Shown piece by piece: positions 22,652-34,965 of a stretch of 64,000 nt of DNA; the stretch's first letter is position 1; each line of letters opens with the position of its first letter. Position numbers and translations under genes: made by a program. The stretch spans positions 1,549,539 to 1,613,538 of the forward strand of contig NW_022985444.1 of assembly GCF_010093595.1 (NCBI RefSeq), in the 5' to 3' direction. Source of the DNA: Mytilinidion resinicola (taxonomy: Eukaryota; Ascomycota; Dothideomycetes; Mytilinidiales; Mytilinidiaceae). The notes under the pieces are model-generated. The model was not told the origin of the DNA, did no database searches, and saw nothing but the letters and a program-made list of their open reading frames with translations.

Positions 22652-23097
22652 CTTAGCGCTTGAAGACGGAGGATTTTGCTACACAACAATCGGCATTGTG
22701 GTGATTTTTATGGGGTCGTTAAGCTTCCAGAGCATTGAGGTGCCATGGGGAACACGGCGTCGCGGACGTTGGGTTTCGCGTTTGAAGTTCATCAGGGTAG
22801 CTGTATGTTTCGAAATCTCAAAGGGGCTAGGCCGAGCATTAGTCACAAATATTTCACTATTCAACTTCTTTGCTCAACGCTGTATGGATATCATTTGCTC
22901 CCGAGGTCGCTGAATTTGGGAGACTTTTAGGTAATGAATTAATCCGGAGCCGCTTCACAGTCAGGCCTAGCCAGCCATTATCAAGAGAACCTGGTCGATA
23001 ACATCCTAGGATCACTGTCCCCATGTGACCAACCATCCAGCAATGCAACCAATTCCGTGTAGCCGAAGGCATGCCAATAGCAGAATGTAAGAAGAGA
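22652..23097. other. Intergenic region
   Basis: Promoter of the GPI ethanolamine phosphotransferase gene and 3' flank of the aminopeptidase gene, both on the minus strand. No further feature seen. Confidence 0.5.
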
Positions 23098-25594
23098 TCA
23101 GTATGGCTGTGTCTCCCTCTTCAGCCAGTCTAAAGTAAGGCTATCGCCCTTGAAGAATTCCTTCGTCTTCTCGAAAACTTCCGTGTGGTACTCGTTGAGG
23201 AACGCCTTCTCTTCGGCTGTCAAGAGCGACGTATCAATGAGCTTTCTGCAGTGTGGCACCAGTGTTACGTGCTCAAAGCCAAGATAAGGCTTGTCTCCGA
23301 ACTTGAATTTGGTCTCGACCTCTTTCACCATGATCATGTCTGCGAATGTTAGGCACATTTAGCTGCTGCGCAGTTGGGTTGCTACACTTACTTTCAATTC
23401 GGATTCCGAATTTTCCATCCTCATAATATCCGGGCTCTAGGAAGAGTCAGTAACAATGTCATGACATTCTATCTGTGTGTATAGACGTACCATCGGAGAT
23501 GACATTGCCAATAGAGAGTGGGACTTCTGAGAACTGGAGTCGGGTACCGATGCCGATGGGGCCCTCATGCACGTTCTAGGATTTGTTAGCTACATTTCGA
23601 CGGCTCGACAGCGGAGTAAGTACTAAGAATGATCCAACTCCATGGCCAGTTCCGTGCCTGTAGTCCAGGCCCTCTGCCCAAAGGAATTGACGAGCCATGG
23701 TGTCCAGTGCGAAGCCAGTTGTACCCTTTGGAAATCTGACCCGCTCCAGAGCGATGTTGCCCTTCAAGACAAGGGTATAGGCCGTCCGTTCGATTTCGGT
23801 AGGCTCTCCGAAGTGAAGCGTTCGTGTCGTGTCCGTTGTACCATCTTGATACTGAGCACCGGAATCGCAAAGATAGACTTCCTTGGGGTCGATGACTGAG
23901 CAATTTCCCTTCATTGGCTTGTAATGAATCACGGCAGCGTTGGGTCCGGTGGATGAGATGGTGTCGAATGAAAGGCCAACAAAGCGATCGTGTTTCCTGC
24001 GTAGTTGTTAGCCTTGAGTAATCTGAACCAAACATTGCACATACGATCTGATGGCCTCAAGTTTGTCGGCACCATCAACTTCATCGAGTTTCGCGCTCTT
24101 GGTGATTAGTTGATCTTCCAACCAGGCGAAGTACTCAATCAGTGCTGCGCCGTCTCGAACATGACAGGCCCTCATTCCCTCCAGTTCGACTTCATTCTTC
24201 ACAGCTTTAGCATCGCCAATGGGGCTTCGAACTTCATCAACCTTGTCGGCGCCACCTAGACTCTGGTTCAGCGCCCATGACGCTCTCGTTGAGACTAGGA
24301 ACTTCTTTGGTGTGGTTTCTACGCCTTTCGTTTGGGTCAACTCGGTGCTCAGGGCTTCAATATCACCAAATACGGAGTCGTAGGGTCTGATAGTGACGGC
24401 GTCGCCAAGATGCGACTTAACTTCTGGTGATAATTTGCTGTCGTCTACGTAGAGAGTAGCAGCCGTCGGGGTAATGACGGCGTAGGAGAAGAAGACGGGG
24501 TTGTAGGGTATACTGTTTTAATCAGCCTTGGACTATTCTGGATGAAGGGAGAGGCCGTACTCGTTGCCCCGCAGATTGTACAGCCATGCAATCTCATCGA
24601 GCATAGCTAGTATGGCCCGTCAGTATTTTAGAAACCCAGAGGGCACATCCACACATACAGACAACGAAGCCTAGGCTCTTGCGCTTCTCAAGCTCTTTGC
24701 GGAGCTCTTCAAATTTGTCCTCAAACTTCTTTCCTGAGTACTCGAATGGCTGGATCTTGACCGGCTCCATTGGCCGGGACGGCTTGGCCTTACCCCATAC
24801 CAGATCGACCAGATTCTCTTTCACTGGCTTTAGTTCTGCACCGCCCTTCTTTTTTATTTTCTCTAACAGTTTGCGAGCATCGGCTGTTGAAGGTTAGCCA
24901 CCTCAAAGCTCTTGTCCCGAGATCGCGTGAGCACTTGCATCCAGTGATGACGCTGGGATCCACGCCCACAGTTTTGCCGCCTTCAGACTGTTCTGCAGTC
25001 CTGTAGAGATCAGCCTCCTCCCTTCGGCATCAGAGGTCCAGCATAGTACCATTCCTGCCAGGTCGGCACGTCCTGCAGTCCCTGCTTTAGCAGCTCCCAG
25101 TTGGTGTCTAATTGTTTCTCGGCTTGGTTGAAGTATCGGCCATCGGTTGCAAGCGATGCCTTCTCCAAGGTCACCACGGCGGTTCCGGCAGACCCAGAGA
25201 AACCGCTGATGTATTCTGATCTCGATGAGCTTCTGAGCGGCTATTCGCGGGGTAGAGCAAGGCTGACCTCTGCGCGCATCACACGGTGCAATGTATTCCG
25301 ACTGGTGGGAGTCTTCGGAGGGTACAACTGGGCACAGGTTAGAATGTTCCCCGCAATCACGAGAAGTTCCGTACTGTAGATGTCGAGCTTGTGGTCCTTC
25401 ATGAAGCCCCGCAGCTGCGAGAGCCGCTCGGTGGTATTGACGGTCTCCATTTCCGTAGCGGTGTCTTGGAAGAATGGCGGGGTGGAGTGGAAGTGTCGGG
25501 TGAAGGTTGATAGGAAAATTGTGCTGGGACTGGCGACTGCATAGGTCCGGAGGCAATTACGTGACGGACGCGCGAAGAAGCGCAGTAGCACCAT
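23098..25594 (-). CDS. Xaa-Pro aminopeptidase P
   Basis: A peptidase that removes N-terminal residues preceding proline (M24B, two-metal 'pita-bread' fold). Eleven exons: 25594-25375, 25327-25268, 25215-25050, 25000-24939, 24883-24659, 24606-24561, 24512-24045, 23996-23624, 23575-23491, 23436-23392 and 23339-23098. All phases agree and give 663 residues. Family landmarks are [54 protein letters not shown] and [14 protein letters not shown]. The metal ligands are in [50 protein letters not shown] and VTLVPHC. The fourth intron (24938-24884) has a GC donor (GCAAGT), discussed under findings. The first about 48 residues are Arg/Ser-rich and resemble a mitochondrial presequence. The second in-frame Met ([10 protein letters not shown]) would give the cytosolic-length form. 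Confidence 0.93.
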
Positions 25595-26259
25595 CAGAGT
25601 AGCTTCGAGGAGACGCGGGCAAGGTCAGAGGACTGCATTGCATGAGAGACAAACGATAGCCGCTGCGGTCAGCCTGTCATTGGCGAGCACGCCCGCGCCC
25701 GCAGAGGCCCCAGAGCCTGTCCGGCCTCATTTTTATCGTCCCGCCCTGGACCAGACGACACGACACCCTGACGCCTGCAGCGAGTCGGCCGCTGCTGCAA
25801 AAGCAAACCCTTCTAGAACCCCGCGCGGGTGTTTGCCCAGGTGCTCTGTCCCGCCGCCAAGCTCTGGGTCCGCTTCCGGCAGCTGCAGCCAGCCGACGGA
25901 GATCCACCTGCATTCACACTTCTTAACCACCACAATCAATACTAACTCAGTAAGACGCGCACGTGAGCTGAGCCCCCATCTCGAGCTCTCTTCACTGGAC
26001 GCGTAGGAGCTGCTCGCCTCTGCCTTCTGCGCGAGCCCAAGACAGAGATATCGGTCTTTACAGGAAAGTCATCGCGCCACGTAGATTTTGCGGCCTCTCA
26101 GGATCAGGCCGCCATCTTCACCCTCATTTCGCTAAACATCTCCGCATTCATTTGTCAAGAAGATTCGAGTGCTTCCTCTTCCGCTTCAAAAGTTCCACAA
26201 GTCTTCCTTTAGAGGCTGGTGGCTTCCACCCCTCTCAAAGGTAAAGGACATCCTCCAGA
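25595..26259. other. Divergent promoter region
   Basis: Shared upstream region of the aminopeptidase P gene (minus) and the importin gene (plus). It is GC-rich on the left with pyrimidine-rich tracts near the importin start. No gene seen. Confidence 0.55.
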
Positions 26260-29200
26260 ATGGCGCACATGTCAGTGGCAACTCCCCATCAAGCCGCTTC
26301 CATGGCAGAGCCGACTATAGCGGAGATCGAAGAGCGCATCAACCTGCTCTACCAAGTGGGCAATCCGCAGGTCATCAAGGAAACTGATGCGTTTCTGACT
26401 ACTCTGCAACGATCTGACCGAGGGTGGGAGATCGCAGACGCACTGATGCATAGCGAAGATGACAAGGTGCAGTACTACGGCGCGCTGACATTTACGGTCA
26501 AGCTGAACCAGGATGGGTTAGTGTCATGATCTGTCCCTGCTCTTTCTGTGACATTGCTAACACAAGTGCACTAGGGACAAGCTGGATGAAAACCAGTCTT
26601 CCCTTCTTCTATCTACTCTCATGTCATGGCTTCTTCGACTAGAGAAGACTAGTCAGAGTAAGGTTGTAGCCACCAAGTTTTGTTCCACGCTCGCGAACTA
26701 CTTTTGCAAGCCGACGTCGTCGTGGACGAAGTGCATTCACACACTTGCCTGCTCTTTCTACAAGGGCACTCAGGTCCCAGAGGAGTCTATTGACAAATTT
26801 CTATCAATATGGGAGCTTCTGCCTTCCCTGACCGACGGCCAAATTTACTATCTTCTATTGTTCGCTATGGACCTTGCAGAAGCAGCGAAAAGCTTATCCC
26901 AACAGCAGCATGAGACGCTCCACAATCGAATGGCATCAAACACGGTCGACATAGAAGCACTGCTTCATGAATCCCTGCGTCGTGGCCAAGAAGTGGTGTG
27001 CATGCGAGACGAGATCGCGAGAGAGGGTATGCAGGAGGCTGGTCAGAAAATCCTCAACCAGGCTCTTAAGACCTACGTGTCCTGGGTCTTTTATGCACAA
27101 CAAGAATTCAAAAACTCGACAGAATCTCTCAAAAATCTGCGTACGGTGTTTGACATGGCTGCGCCCTGCCTTGAGCTAGACGTAGACGACGCCATCGACA
27201 TATTCGCGGATATACTAGATAACTACCCCAAATTCCTCCTTCCTGAGCAACAGTACAAATTATGGGAATGCTGCATGAGTCCTTGGGGTATTGAGATTCT
27301 GAACCAGAACGATGATACGTCGGTCACTCTCTTGCGGATGGTCATAGCGTATTGCCAGATACTGTTGAGTTCTGGCCGTCTACACAAGGAAGCAGGACAA
27401 AACTTCGTATGCGACCAAGCTTTAGGTCCGTTTAATATCTGTCATATATCGCGAATCTCAGCTGTCTTAACTCCGCGAAATTTGAACTGACAAACATAGG
27501 GACACTTCATAACCTACTAAAATACGAAGGCTACGTCGGAGATGGCGATGAGATTGCGCCTCCGGTTGCCGATTTCTGGAGCGTCTACATCAGTACACTC
27601 GACGACGAGATGTTCAAGTTCAAGGAAGCGGATGCAAAACCAGCTTGGGTTGATATCGCAAAGGCTCACACGTTCCTAGTCGTCACGGAGTTGTTCGATA
27701 AGATACGCTTCCCTCCGCCGGAAGCGACAAAAGCGTGGGATAGCGAGTCAAGAAGCAGGTTCAAGTCTTTCCGAATGGATGTCCGTGATCTGTTTCAGTC
27801 AGCCTACGAACAAATACGTGAGCCGCTTCTCGACCATTTCGTCAAGGTCATCCAGTCTGCCCTAGCTGAGAAAGCTTGGCTCCAGGTCGAAGCCGGCCTA
27901 TTCTGCTTGAACTCTATCGCCGAAGAGCTCGATGCAGATACTGACCTCCAAATTCGAACTCTTCTCGGTGCGTCCTTGTTCGATCATATGACGGCAGCTG
28001 AGAATATTCCTGCGGTGACCCGCCGATCCGCAGTGGAGATGGTCTCGCATTTCACGGAGTTCTTCCTTCGCAATATGGATTTTGTAGCTCCAGTACTACG
28101 GTTCTTAGTCACTGCTCTTGCTCAGCCAGCTCTGGCCAATTCAGCAGCCAAATCCTTCGCTTCCCTCTGCTCGTCCTGTAGGAAAGCTCTTACTGGAGAA
28201 CTGGGGTCCTTTTTCGATATGTACCAACAATTCCTCGGCTACCAGACAGCCGAAGTTCACACCAAAGGAAAGGTCATGGAAGGCATTGCAGCAATCATCG
28301 AGGCTCTGCCCTCAGATGCTGAAAAAGCTACACGACTTCAAGAGCTGTTTCAATATATCTCCATGGACGCCCAGAATGCAATTACTCCGGAGAATGCAGG
28401 GACAGAGACCAGCGCTGTGTTTGCTTTAGCTGCTCTCCAATGTCTGACGAGCATAGGTAAAGCTTTACAGGCACAAGATGACGCTGTGATCGATCTCGAA
28501 TCTGAGGGCCCATCAGAGAAAAGCCCATCGAACTTCTGGACCGAAGGACCAGGAAGCACGATCCAGTCTCAGATATTCCAATTCATACAGGTGCTCACGC
28601 AGATTCATGGCAAGGAAGGAGACATCATTGAGGAAGCCTGTTCAATCTTCCGGACTGGGTACAAGGAATCCGTGCCTGGACCATTCCTACTGCCTCCAAA
28701 AGCGACAGTCGACTTCATCGCCAGCACTGACGTCAATACGCCACGCCTCCCCTTTGTGCTAGAGACGGCTTGCATATTCGTCCGATCACATAAGAGCGAC
28801 AAATCGCCATCATTTCACGAGCAAGCCCAGCTCCTGCTCCGCTACATTCTGAAGCTGATGCAGCAACTTGGACACCCTAGCATAGACCCCGAGGTCTCTG
28901 TAGGCTGCATCGAGGTCGTCCAGCGGATCATCAACACGAACGCGGATATTCTCAACGGGGAATCTTCCGAGGTTTTACAAGCCATGTTTCAATTCTCCAT
29001 CGAATGCGTGCTATCGCCAGACGTACTACCGAAGCGTGCAGCAGCGGAGCTTTGGAACGATATCTTCGCTCTATCTCTCGACATGCGTCATCCGCAGCAG
29101 AGCATCGCACAGCAAATAGTCAGCCATTTTGGTCCAACAGTGACTCGGGCACTGGTTTTCAATGTTTGTGGCGAGGCCGACACTAGCTCGCTAGATTATA

Positions 29201-29526
29201 TCATGCCGCCACTCCGCAAGATGATACAATCTCAGCCTTGGGCGCGTACCCAGATCACCGAAGCGCTGGCTAACTTACCGTTGTTCGCACGAGCGCCCGA
29301 ACATTTCGAGGTTCAAAAACTAACGAGGATATTCACTGAGGGGCTGATTAGGTATGGACCTCCTCATCTTGTTTCCGTGGTGCTGCTAACTCTTTTTAGA
29401 AATGCTCGTCAAGTTTCAGCGTTCAAGATCACAGTCAAAGACTTCTCGCAGAAATGCAGGAAGATGGCTGTGCAGCTAGGCCCAGAGGTTCCATATCTTG
29501 GCATTTCGCCTAATGCTCCCCTATGA
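26260..29526 (+). CDS. Importin-beta family nuclear transport receptor (importin-13/Kap122-like)
   Basis: A karyopherin that carries proteins through the nuclear pore under control of Ran. Exons are 26260-26516, 26575-27425 and 27500-29526, with a probable further intron at 29352-29399 (GTATGG, CTAAC, TTTTAG), giving about 1028 residues. If that 48-base segment is retained the product is 1044 residues, because it has no stop and keeps the frame. The N-terminal part (IEERINLLYQVGNPQVIKETDAFL, then GWEIADALM and KVQYYGALTFTVKL) is the importin-N region that binds Ran. The rest is helical HEAT-repeat sequence, e.g. WLQVEAGLFCLNSIAEEL and VLRFLVTALAQPALANSAAKSFASLC, which resembles importin-13, yeast Kap122/Pdr6 and fission-yeast Kap111. 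Exact orthology is inferred. The start chosen is the first ATG; MSVATPHQ is a close alternative. Confidence 0.87.
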
Positions 29527-29816
29527 GCATGCCGACAAAGCACTGTGAGGTGCAAAAGCTCAAACTCAAACTCACATACTCGTACATCATCCCCACTAAA
29601 TGGCAACCATAGGCACACACGACTGCACACCTGAATGATACCGTCTCAAGTGGCCCACTGGCGACACAAAGTGTTCCAGCCACGATTCGGCTCTGTTTTA
29701 CTCTTTCTTTACTGTATAATACAAGATTTTCCGTCTCTCCAGTTTCCCTTCTCCAGATTTTCTGCATGGCCGGACATTTTGTCCAGGCCAGGCGATTATT
29801 TGCTTCTGTTCCAGGC

Positions 29817-30459
29817 TCAAAACTTGGCAAAGGCCGCGAGGGCGAAGGTCGCCCCGAATGACAGCTTAAAGGCAACGTTGTCTTGTATCAGGGAGCGCAC
29901 ATTGGTGGTCTTAAAGTTACGCTGTATGCGTTCGTAGGGGATGATATGGATGCCTCGGGACTCGATGAACTAGATGAGGGATGGCGGTTAGCGATTGTGG
30001 TTTTGGGAGCATCATGACGGGAATGGCCGGGAATTGAATCGGGGAATGGGACGGGGACTACAACGGGGAGCTCACTTGTACCCCAAATACCAACAGACCA
30101 ATTATCAGCGCCAGTGGTTTCGAAAATACACTGATTGCTAGACCACCAAGCAACCCTGTGATATGACACGTCAGCCCCAATACAGCATCGTACACCAGAT
30201 TCTTGGGGTACGCACCAAAGATACTCCCCGCACTAACTTGCTTCAGCGCCTGGGGATTGAAACTTCCTTTCTGTACAACCGGGGTCTGCGAATCTCGCGC
30301 TGGGAAGTTCCTAAATGTGTCTGCGAGAGGCGTCGGCGAGGCGTCCATGCGGTACGGCCGGAATAGCTGCTGCTGCGGGCGGAGGAGCATGGGCGCGACG
30401 ATGACGGAGGTTGCGCCTAGGCCGGCGAGGAAGGTCGGGCGGAGGAGGAAGGATGCCAT
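29817..30459 (-). CDS. FUN14-family mitochondrial outer-membrane protein
   Basis: Two exons, 30459-30076 and 29969-29817, encoding 178 residues. The N-terminus (MASFLLRPTFLAGLGATSVIV) resembles a mitochondrial or membrane signal. The FUN14 domain lies at about residues 75-178: GSIFGAYPKNLVYDAV, then a glycine-rich helix GLLGGLAISVFSKPLALIIG and LLVFGVQ, then after the intron FIESRGIHIIPYERIQRNF and a last hydrophobic helix ending ALAAFAKF. Animal FUNDC1 is a mitophagy receptor at the outer membrane, but most fungal members are uncharacterised and I see no clear LC3-interacting motif. The intron (30075-29970) has a GTGAGC donor and TCTAG acceptor. It converges on the importin gene. Confidence 0.85.
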
Positions 30460-31001
30460 TTTGTGTAATTAGGAGTGTGTATTCGGTGTTTAGAGTGTGG
30501 ATAGGTTCAATTGCTTCGAGAGGGGGTAATAGGCAGAGCTACCTAGGTATGAGGCACATGGCACAATGGTATGGACGAAAACACGCGGAATTAGATCGGT
30601 GATGTCAGACACCTCTGGCCGATGCAGGAAGCCGAACATCGGCACGCCGCCCCCTCCTCCATCAGGCTTAGTCAAACGGCCGGCCGACCTCGGGAGGGGC
30701 TCAATCGACCTGCGTTCTTGGGACAGACCCCGCCATCCATCCGGGGAAGTCACGGAGAATCGCGACCGCTGACTGGCTGGGCTGTTCTTTGACTGTCAGC
30801 CCAGCGGACTGGACCCTTGGGCAGTGGAGATTTTTTTAAGAGTCACGCTGGTGCGTTCCTTTGGTGCTTTACGGACTCCACCTGGCTTACCTTCTCCTTC
30901 TCCAGCTTCTACATACTCTTACTTTCTCTTTCTCCCAAAACACTGCACTCCTTTTTGAGATTGGCGTTGAAGCTCTATTCTAAGAAGCTTTGATATTGAA
31001 A
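30460..31001. other. Divergent promoter region
   Basis: Upstream sequence shared by the FUN14 gene (minus) and the vitamin B6 synthase gene (plus). A pyrimidine-rich leader (30885-30955) precedes the latter. No gene seen. Confidence 0.55.
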
Positions 31002-32162
31002 ATGGCCACCGAGCTCCCCACCACCAATGGCCATGCCACCCAGGACGAGAACAACTATGCTGTCAAGGCTGGACTGGCGAGGATGCTGAAGGGCGGAGTC
31101 ATTATGGATGTTGTCAATGCTGAGCAGGTATGGTTCCTTTCATTCCAATTGAATTCCCCAGACATCAAATTTTCTATGGTCGCGTCATGCATTTCCAGTA
31201 TCCCACTTTTGCCTCCGATTGAAGGACTTCCACTTCTTAGATGTTGTAGATGAACCATTGGCTAACTAGAATGCTGTGTACAGGCACGCATCGCAGAAGA
31301 AGCCGGCGCCTCCGCCGTCATGGCCCTTGAGCGCGTACCTGCAGATATCCGAGTCGAGGGGGGCGTGGCCCGGATGTCCGATCCCAAGATGATCAAGGAG
31401 ATCATGGACACCGTCACGATCCCCGTCATGGCGAAGGCGAGAATAGGACACTTCGTGGAATGCCAGGTACACTCCCTCCCTTCGCCTCCCTTCCCCCCAC
31501 TTCCCTCTTCTTCCCCAATTGACACCCTCTCTAACCTCCCCAACCACCAGATCCTCGAAGCCCTCGGCGTCGACTACATTGACGAATCCGAAGTCCTCAC
31601 CCCCGCCGACGCCGTTCACCACGTCGACAAGCACCCCTTCAAGATCCCCTTCGTGTGCGGCTGCCGCAACCTGGGCGAAGCCCTCCGCCGCATCTCCGAA
31701 GGCGCCGCCATGATCCGCACAAAAGGCGAAGCCGGCACAGGCGACGTCATCGAGGCCGTCCGCCATCAGCGACAAGTCTCCGCGGACATCGCGCGGGCCA
31801 AGGGCATGAGCGACGAGGAGCTCCGCATCATGGCGAAGGAGATCGGCGCTGACTTCGCGCTGCTGAAAGAGACGGCGAAGCTGGGCAGGTTGCCGGTGGT
31901 CAATTTCGCGGCGGGCGGGGTGGCGACGCCGGCGGATGCGGCGCTGATGATGCAGTTGGGATGTGACGGGGTGTTTGTGGGGAGTGGCATCTTCAAGAGT
32001 GGGGATGCGGCGAAGAGGGCGAGGGCAATCGTGCAGGCGGTCACGCACTTTAGGGACCCGAAGGTGTTGGTTGAGGTGAGTATGGATCTGGGAGAGGCGA
32101 TGGTGGGAATTAACACGGCGACGATGAAGGAGCAGGAGAGATTGGCTAAGAGGGGATGGTGA
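31002..32162 (+). CDS. Pyridoxal 5'-phosphate synthase subunit PdxS/SNZ
   Basis: Makes vitamin B6 (pyridoxal phosphate) from ribose 5-phosphate, glyceraldehyde 3-phosphate and ammonia, together with the glutaminase SNO/PdxT. Exons are 31002-31127, 31284-31466 and 31551-32162, encoding 306 residues, the normal length. Landmarks are [29 protein letters not shown] (read in parts), [21 protein letters not shown] and [19 protein letters not shown], with the sugar-binding Lys near residue 93. The second catalytic Lys lies in [13 protein letters not shown] (about 161), followed by [20 protein letters not shown] and [13 protein letters not shown]. The fold is a TIM barrel. The product is cytosolic. 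The coding sequence becomes notably G/C-rich in exon 3. The glutaminase partner gene is not in the window. Confidence 0.95.
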
Positions 32163-32214
32163 GTTACCTCACATAAAAGTCAATGCAGTGGGAATCAGTG
32201 GGAATAGGGCTATC

Positions 32215-32335
32215 GTTTGACCGACTGAAGACATGCTAGCTGGGGTACTCCTGACAGTGGTAAGGAGTGAGCAAAAGTGAAGTCCGACCAGCGAGATATC
32301 CGCGTGCCTAAACGTACGACCTAGCACAGTAACAT
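32215..32335 (+). repeat. Dispersed repeat, diverged copy C
   Basis: The stretch containing ACAGTGGTAAGGAGTGAGCA, GCGAGATATCCGCGTGCC and CGACCTAGCACAGTAA aligns in order with the right half of the repeat at 59830-60062 (ACAGTGGTGTCGAGCGAGCA, GTGATATACCCGTGTGCC, GGCCTAGTATTGTAA). The left half is barely recognisable. No coding content is identified. Confidence 0.55.
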
Positions 32336-33429
32336 ATTTTGGCACGGGGTAAATACTACAAGGAACTATACGGGTCAGCTTGGAGAAATAGTGGTCAAGG
32401 AAAAGGACAGCATACTTCAAAGAACAACTTACTGAATCACTTGCTCTTTGCCCGCACCATCATTTGGCCGGTAGCTTAGTTCCTCTTGCATCCTTTTCGG
32501 CCCTTCTGTACATCATCAATCATTGTCGAGGAGACGAAGGTTTTGGAATCTGGAAAAAGAAATCTGCAATGCGATCTTCCCTTTTTGCTTCTCTAATAAA
32601 ACCGCTACAATCACATGTCTAGCCGTTCCGAGATAGTTGCATGGAGGCGCCGTCGATATACCAAGGGGCTATCGGACTATTAGCCTTATTGGGGTACAGG
32701 TACCTGACCGACTCCCCGTCTGCCAAAGGCTACCCCATCCATACGTCTGCTTCTCCTGGCAAAAAGAACGTCGAAACGCGTTCTCTTAGCGAAAAATGTG
32801 TCACTATTCACAAGCGCATCGAGTAAACGTCAGGTCCTTCCTGATTCAACCTAGCGCTTGATCTTCCAGAGGCCTGCCAGTGGGCAGAATTGGGGCGGCA
32901 CGGGCAATCGACATAGCCGTCACCATTCCCGACAACCTAGATCCAGCCTCGTGGCAAAGGGAGACTAGCAAAACTACTTCACGCGGCATGCCGTGGTTTC
33001 GCCGTAGTTTTGACGTGGTTTTTGTTTTGGAGACGGCGCCCCTCCAAGTCGAGAACTTGCCGAGGCTTTTAGCGGCCGATATACTTCACATGATGTCGGT
33101 AGAGCCCCCATCACTGCGCGGTGCCTTACCCATGATGTCTCTAGAGCCACTCGCTAATGCAATTCACAGCTGTAGCTGAACTACTGCATGCATATTGGAT
33201 CCCGGTCTCGTCTCGCCCAAAGCGCGTCCCGTCAGCTTTCTCCCGCTCTTGCAGCACCTCAAACGTTGAAACGTTGCCTTCGAGCATACGCGAGCCAACC
33301 GACCCTGTCTATCCACGGCGATGGAACTGAATTAGTACCTGACTGACGCCTCTTTCCCCGCACTACCGAACGGACGGTACTCCGGAACCCTTTCTATAGA
33401 GTACGACCGGCACATGGCGGCCCCTTTCC

Positions 33430-33476
33430 GGCAGAGGTGTAGGGCAGAGGTGTAGGGCAGAGGTGTAGGGCAGAGG
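33430..33476 (+). repeat. 13-base tandem repeat, about 3.6 copies
   Basis: GGCAGAGGTGTAG is repeated three times exactly and once in part. It lies in an intergenic region about 130 bases upstream of the membrane protein gene. Confidence 0.85.
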
Positions 33477-33603
33477 GGCTCCACTCTATTAATGTTGGCA
33501 GGCCTCTTGAATCCTACCCATGGATCTGGTTCTCTATTTTACCACGTTCCCCCTGTAACTAGTACGCAGTGACAGTTCTCTAAACGCATCATCGAAGAAT
33601 ACA

Positions 33604-34965
33604 ATGTCGACTTCTACAGACTACAAAGTCTCGTGTATCGCCTTTGGGTTCACTCTCGGCTTTGGGTATCTGACAGGATGGGATGCTTGGAAGCTCACCA
33701 GGAAGCACCGCAGTCCGCTACGGAGCATGTTCATCTGGATGGTGTGGGGTGAGCTCATTGTCAACCTCGCCATTGCAATTGTGGCGTGGCTTTTCTTGGA
33801 AGGAATTATTAAACCTACGTTTGTAAATCTTCTCTCTATCACTTCTCCATACTTACATTCTTCAGGTTCCCCACTTTCTTCTTCATCTGTATGTCTCTCG
33901 TCATTAATGCTTCCAACGTCGTCATGTACTAAACTCCCTCAAAGTGGTCCTTTGGGTCTTCGAAATCCAATTTATCCTCCAGATCCTTGTCAACCGCGTC
34001 TCCCTCATCACACGCAAAGATTCCAAAGTCGAGTATATCCGCTGGGGAACCGTAGGCATCATATCCATCATCGAAATCTCTGTCTTTTGCATTTGGATTC
34101 CTGCGCACCTTGATGTATCACAAACGTAAGCCCATCCCCAGCGCCCCCTACCTGCCCAACCCGAAGAAGCAAATATCAACCAGGACGACCTCAATGCTTA
34201 CTTTTTGTAGCTATGTTCATATCAACAACATCTGGGACAAAATAACGAAATTCATCATCCTCTTCGTCGACTGCGGGCTGAATTACTACTTCATAACCCA
34301 AATCAGACACCGCCTTGTACGCAACGGGATCGAGAAGTACAACGACCTAGTCCGTTTCAACCTACGTATCATCATCGTGTCAATCAGCATGGACGTAAGC
34401 ACCCTTCGCCCTCTTCCCCTTCCTCAATTCCCCACTTACTCACTCACCCCAGCTCCTTATCGTCGGCACAATGTTCCTTCAAAACGGCGTCGTCTTCCTC
34501 CAATTCCACCCAGTCGCCTACACCGTGAAACTAAAGATCGAACTCTCAATGACCAATCTCATCACCAAAATCGCCCAGGAAACCGTCCAATCCCGCGTCG
34601 GCGCCCTCTCCCACTCTACCTCCAAGTCTCACAAGATCGGGATCATCTCGTCGATCACCTCCGGGCATAAGAGGCTTACCACTCCCCGTGCCCCAGGTAA
34701 CGCCGATGGGGAGCCGGGGGATTTGGGCATGATCGGGCTGACGGATCGTGTGAAGGGAGGCGTGCAGACGCATGTGAGCGGGGATGTGGAGACAGGGTCT
34801 CAGGAATGGGAGGAGGGGAAGGGGATCCAGATGCGGAGGGAGGTGAGACAGGAGGTGACGTATGCGAATAGGCAAGAGGAGAGGGAGGGAAGGGCGAGTA
34901 CGCAGGGGAGCCGGGAGTTTGTAGAGGGGTTTGATGAGGATGATCAGAAGCCGTTGGCTTGGTAG
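33604..34965 (+). CDS. Multi-pass membrane protein, function unknown
   Basis: Five exons: 33604-33818, 33866-33888, 33945-34125, 34211-34394 and 34453-34965. Phases all agree and the product has 371 residues. About seven hydrophobic segments can be seen, e.g. VSCIAFGFTLGFGYLTGW, FIWMVWGELIVNLAIAIVAW, FFFILVLWVFEIQFILQILV, WGTVGIISIIEISVFCIWIP, FIILFVDCGLNYYFITQI and LLIVGTMFLQNGVVFLQF. The last about 130 residues are hydrophilic, rich in Gly, Glu and Arg, and probably cytoplasmic. This layout resembles uncharacterised fungal seven-helix 'integral membrane' proteins. I cannot name a transported or sensed ligand. The 23-base second exon is inferred because it restores the frame and a hydrophobic helix. 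The gene lies just left of the PKS cluster and may or may not belong to it. Confidence 0.8.

Larger units (their letters stand above)
32163..33603. other. Intergenic region with a repeat relic
   Basis: About 1.4 kb without a supportable gene. It holds the most diverged copy of a dispersed repeat (about 32215-32335) and a 13-base tandem run (33430-33476). Two short open frames (32641-32826 and 32880-33179) carry no recognisable content. Confidence 0.5.

Noticed and set aside
31266..32048. 260-codon frame antisense to the PdxS/SNZ gene
   Set aside because: Shadow of the GC-rich third exon, where antisense stops are rare.
32641..33179. Two short open frames between PdxS/SNZ and the membrane protein gene
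   Set aside because: No domain, no splice partners and no promoter signals; they look random.
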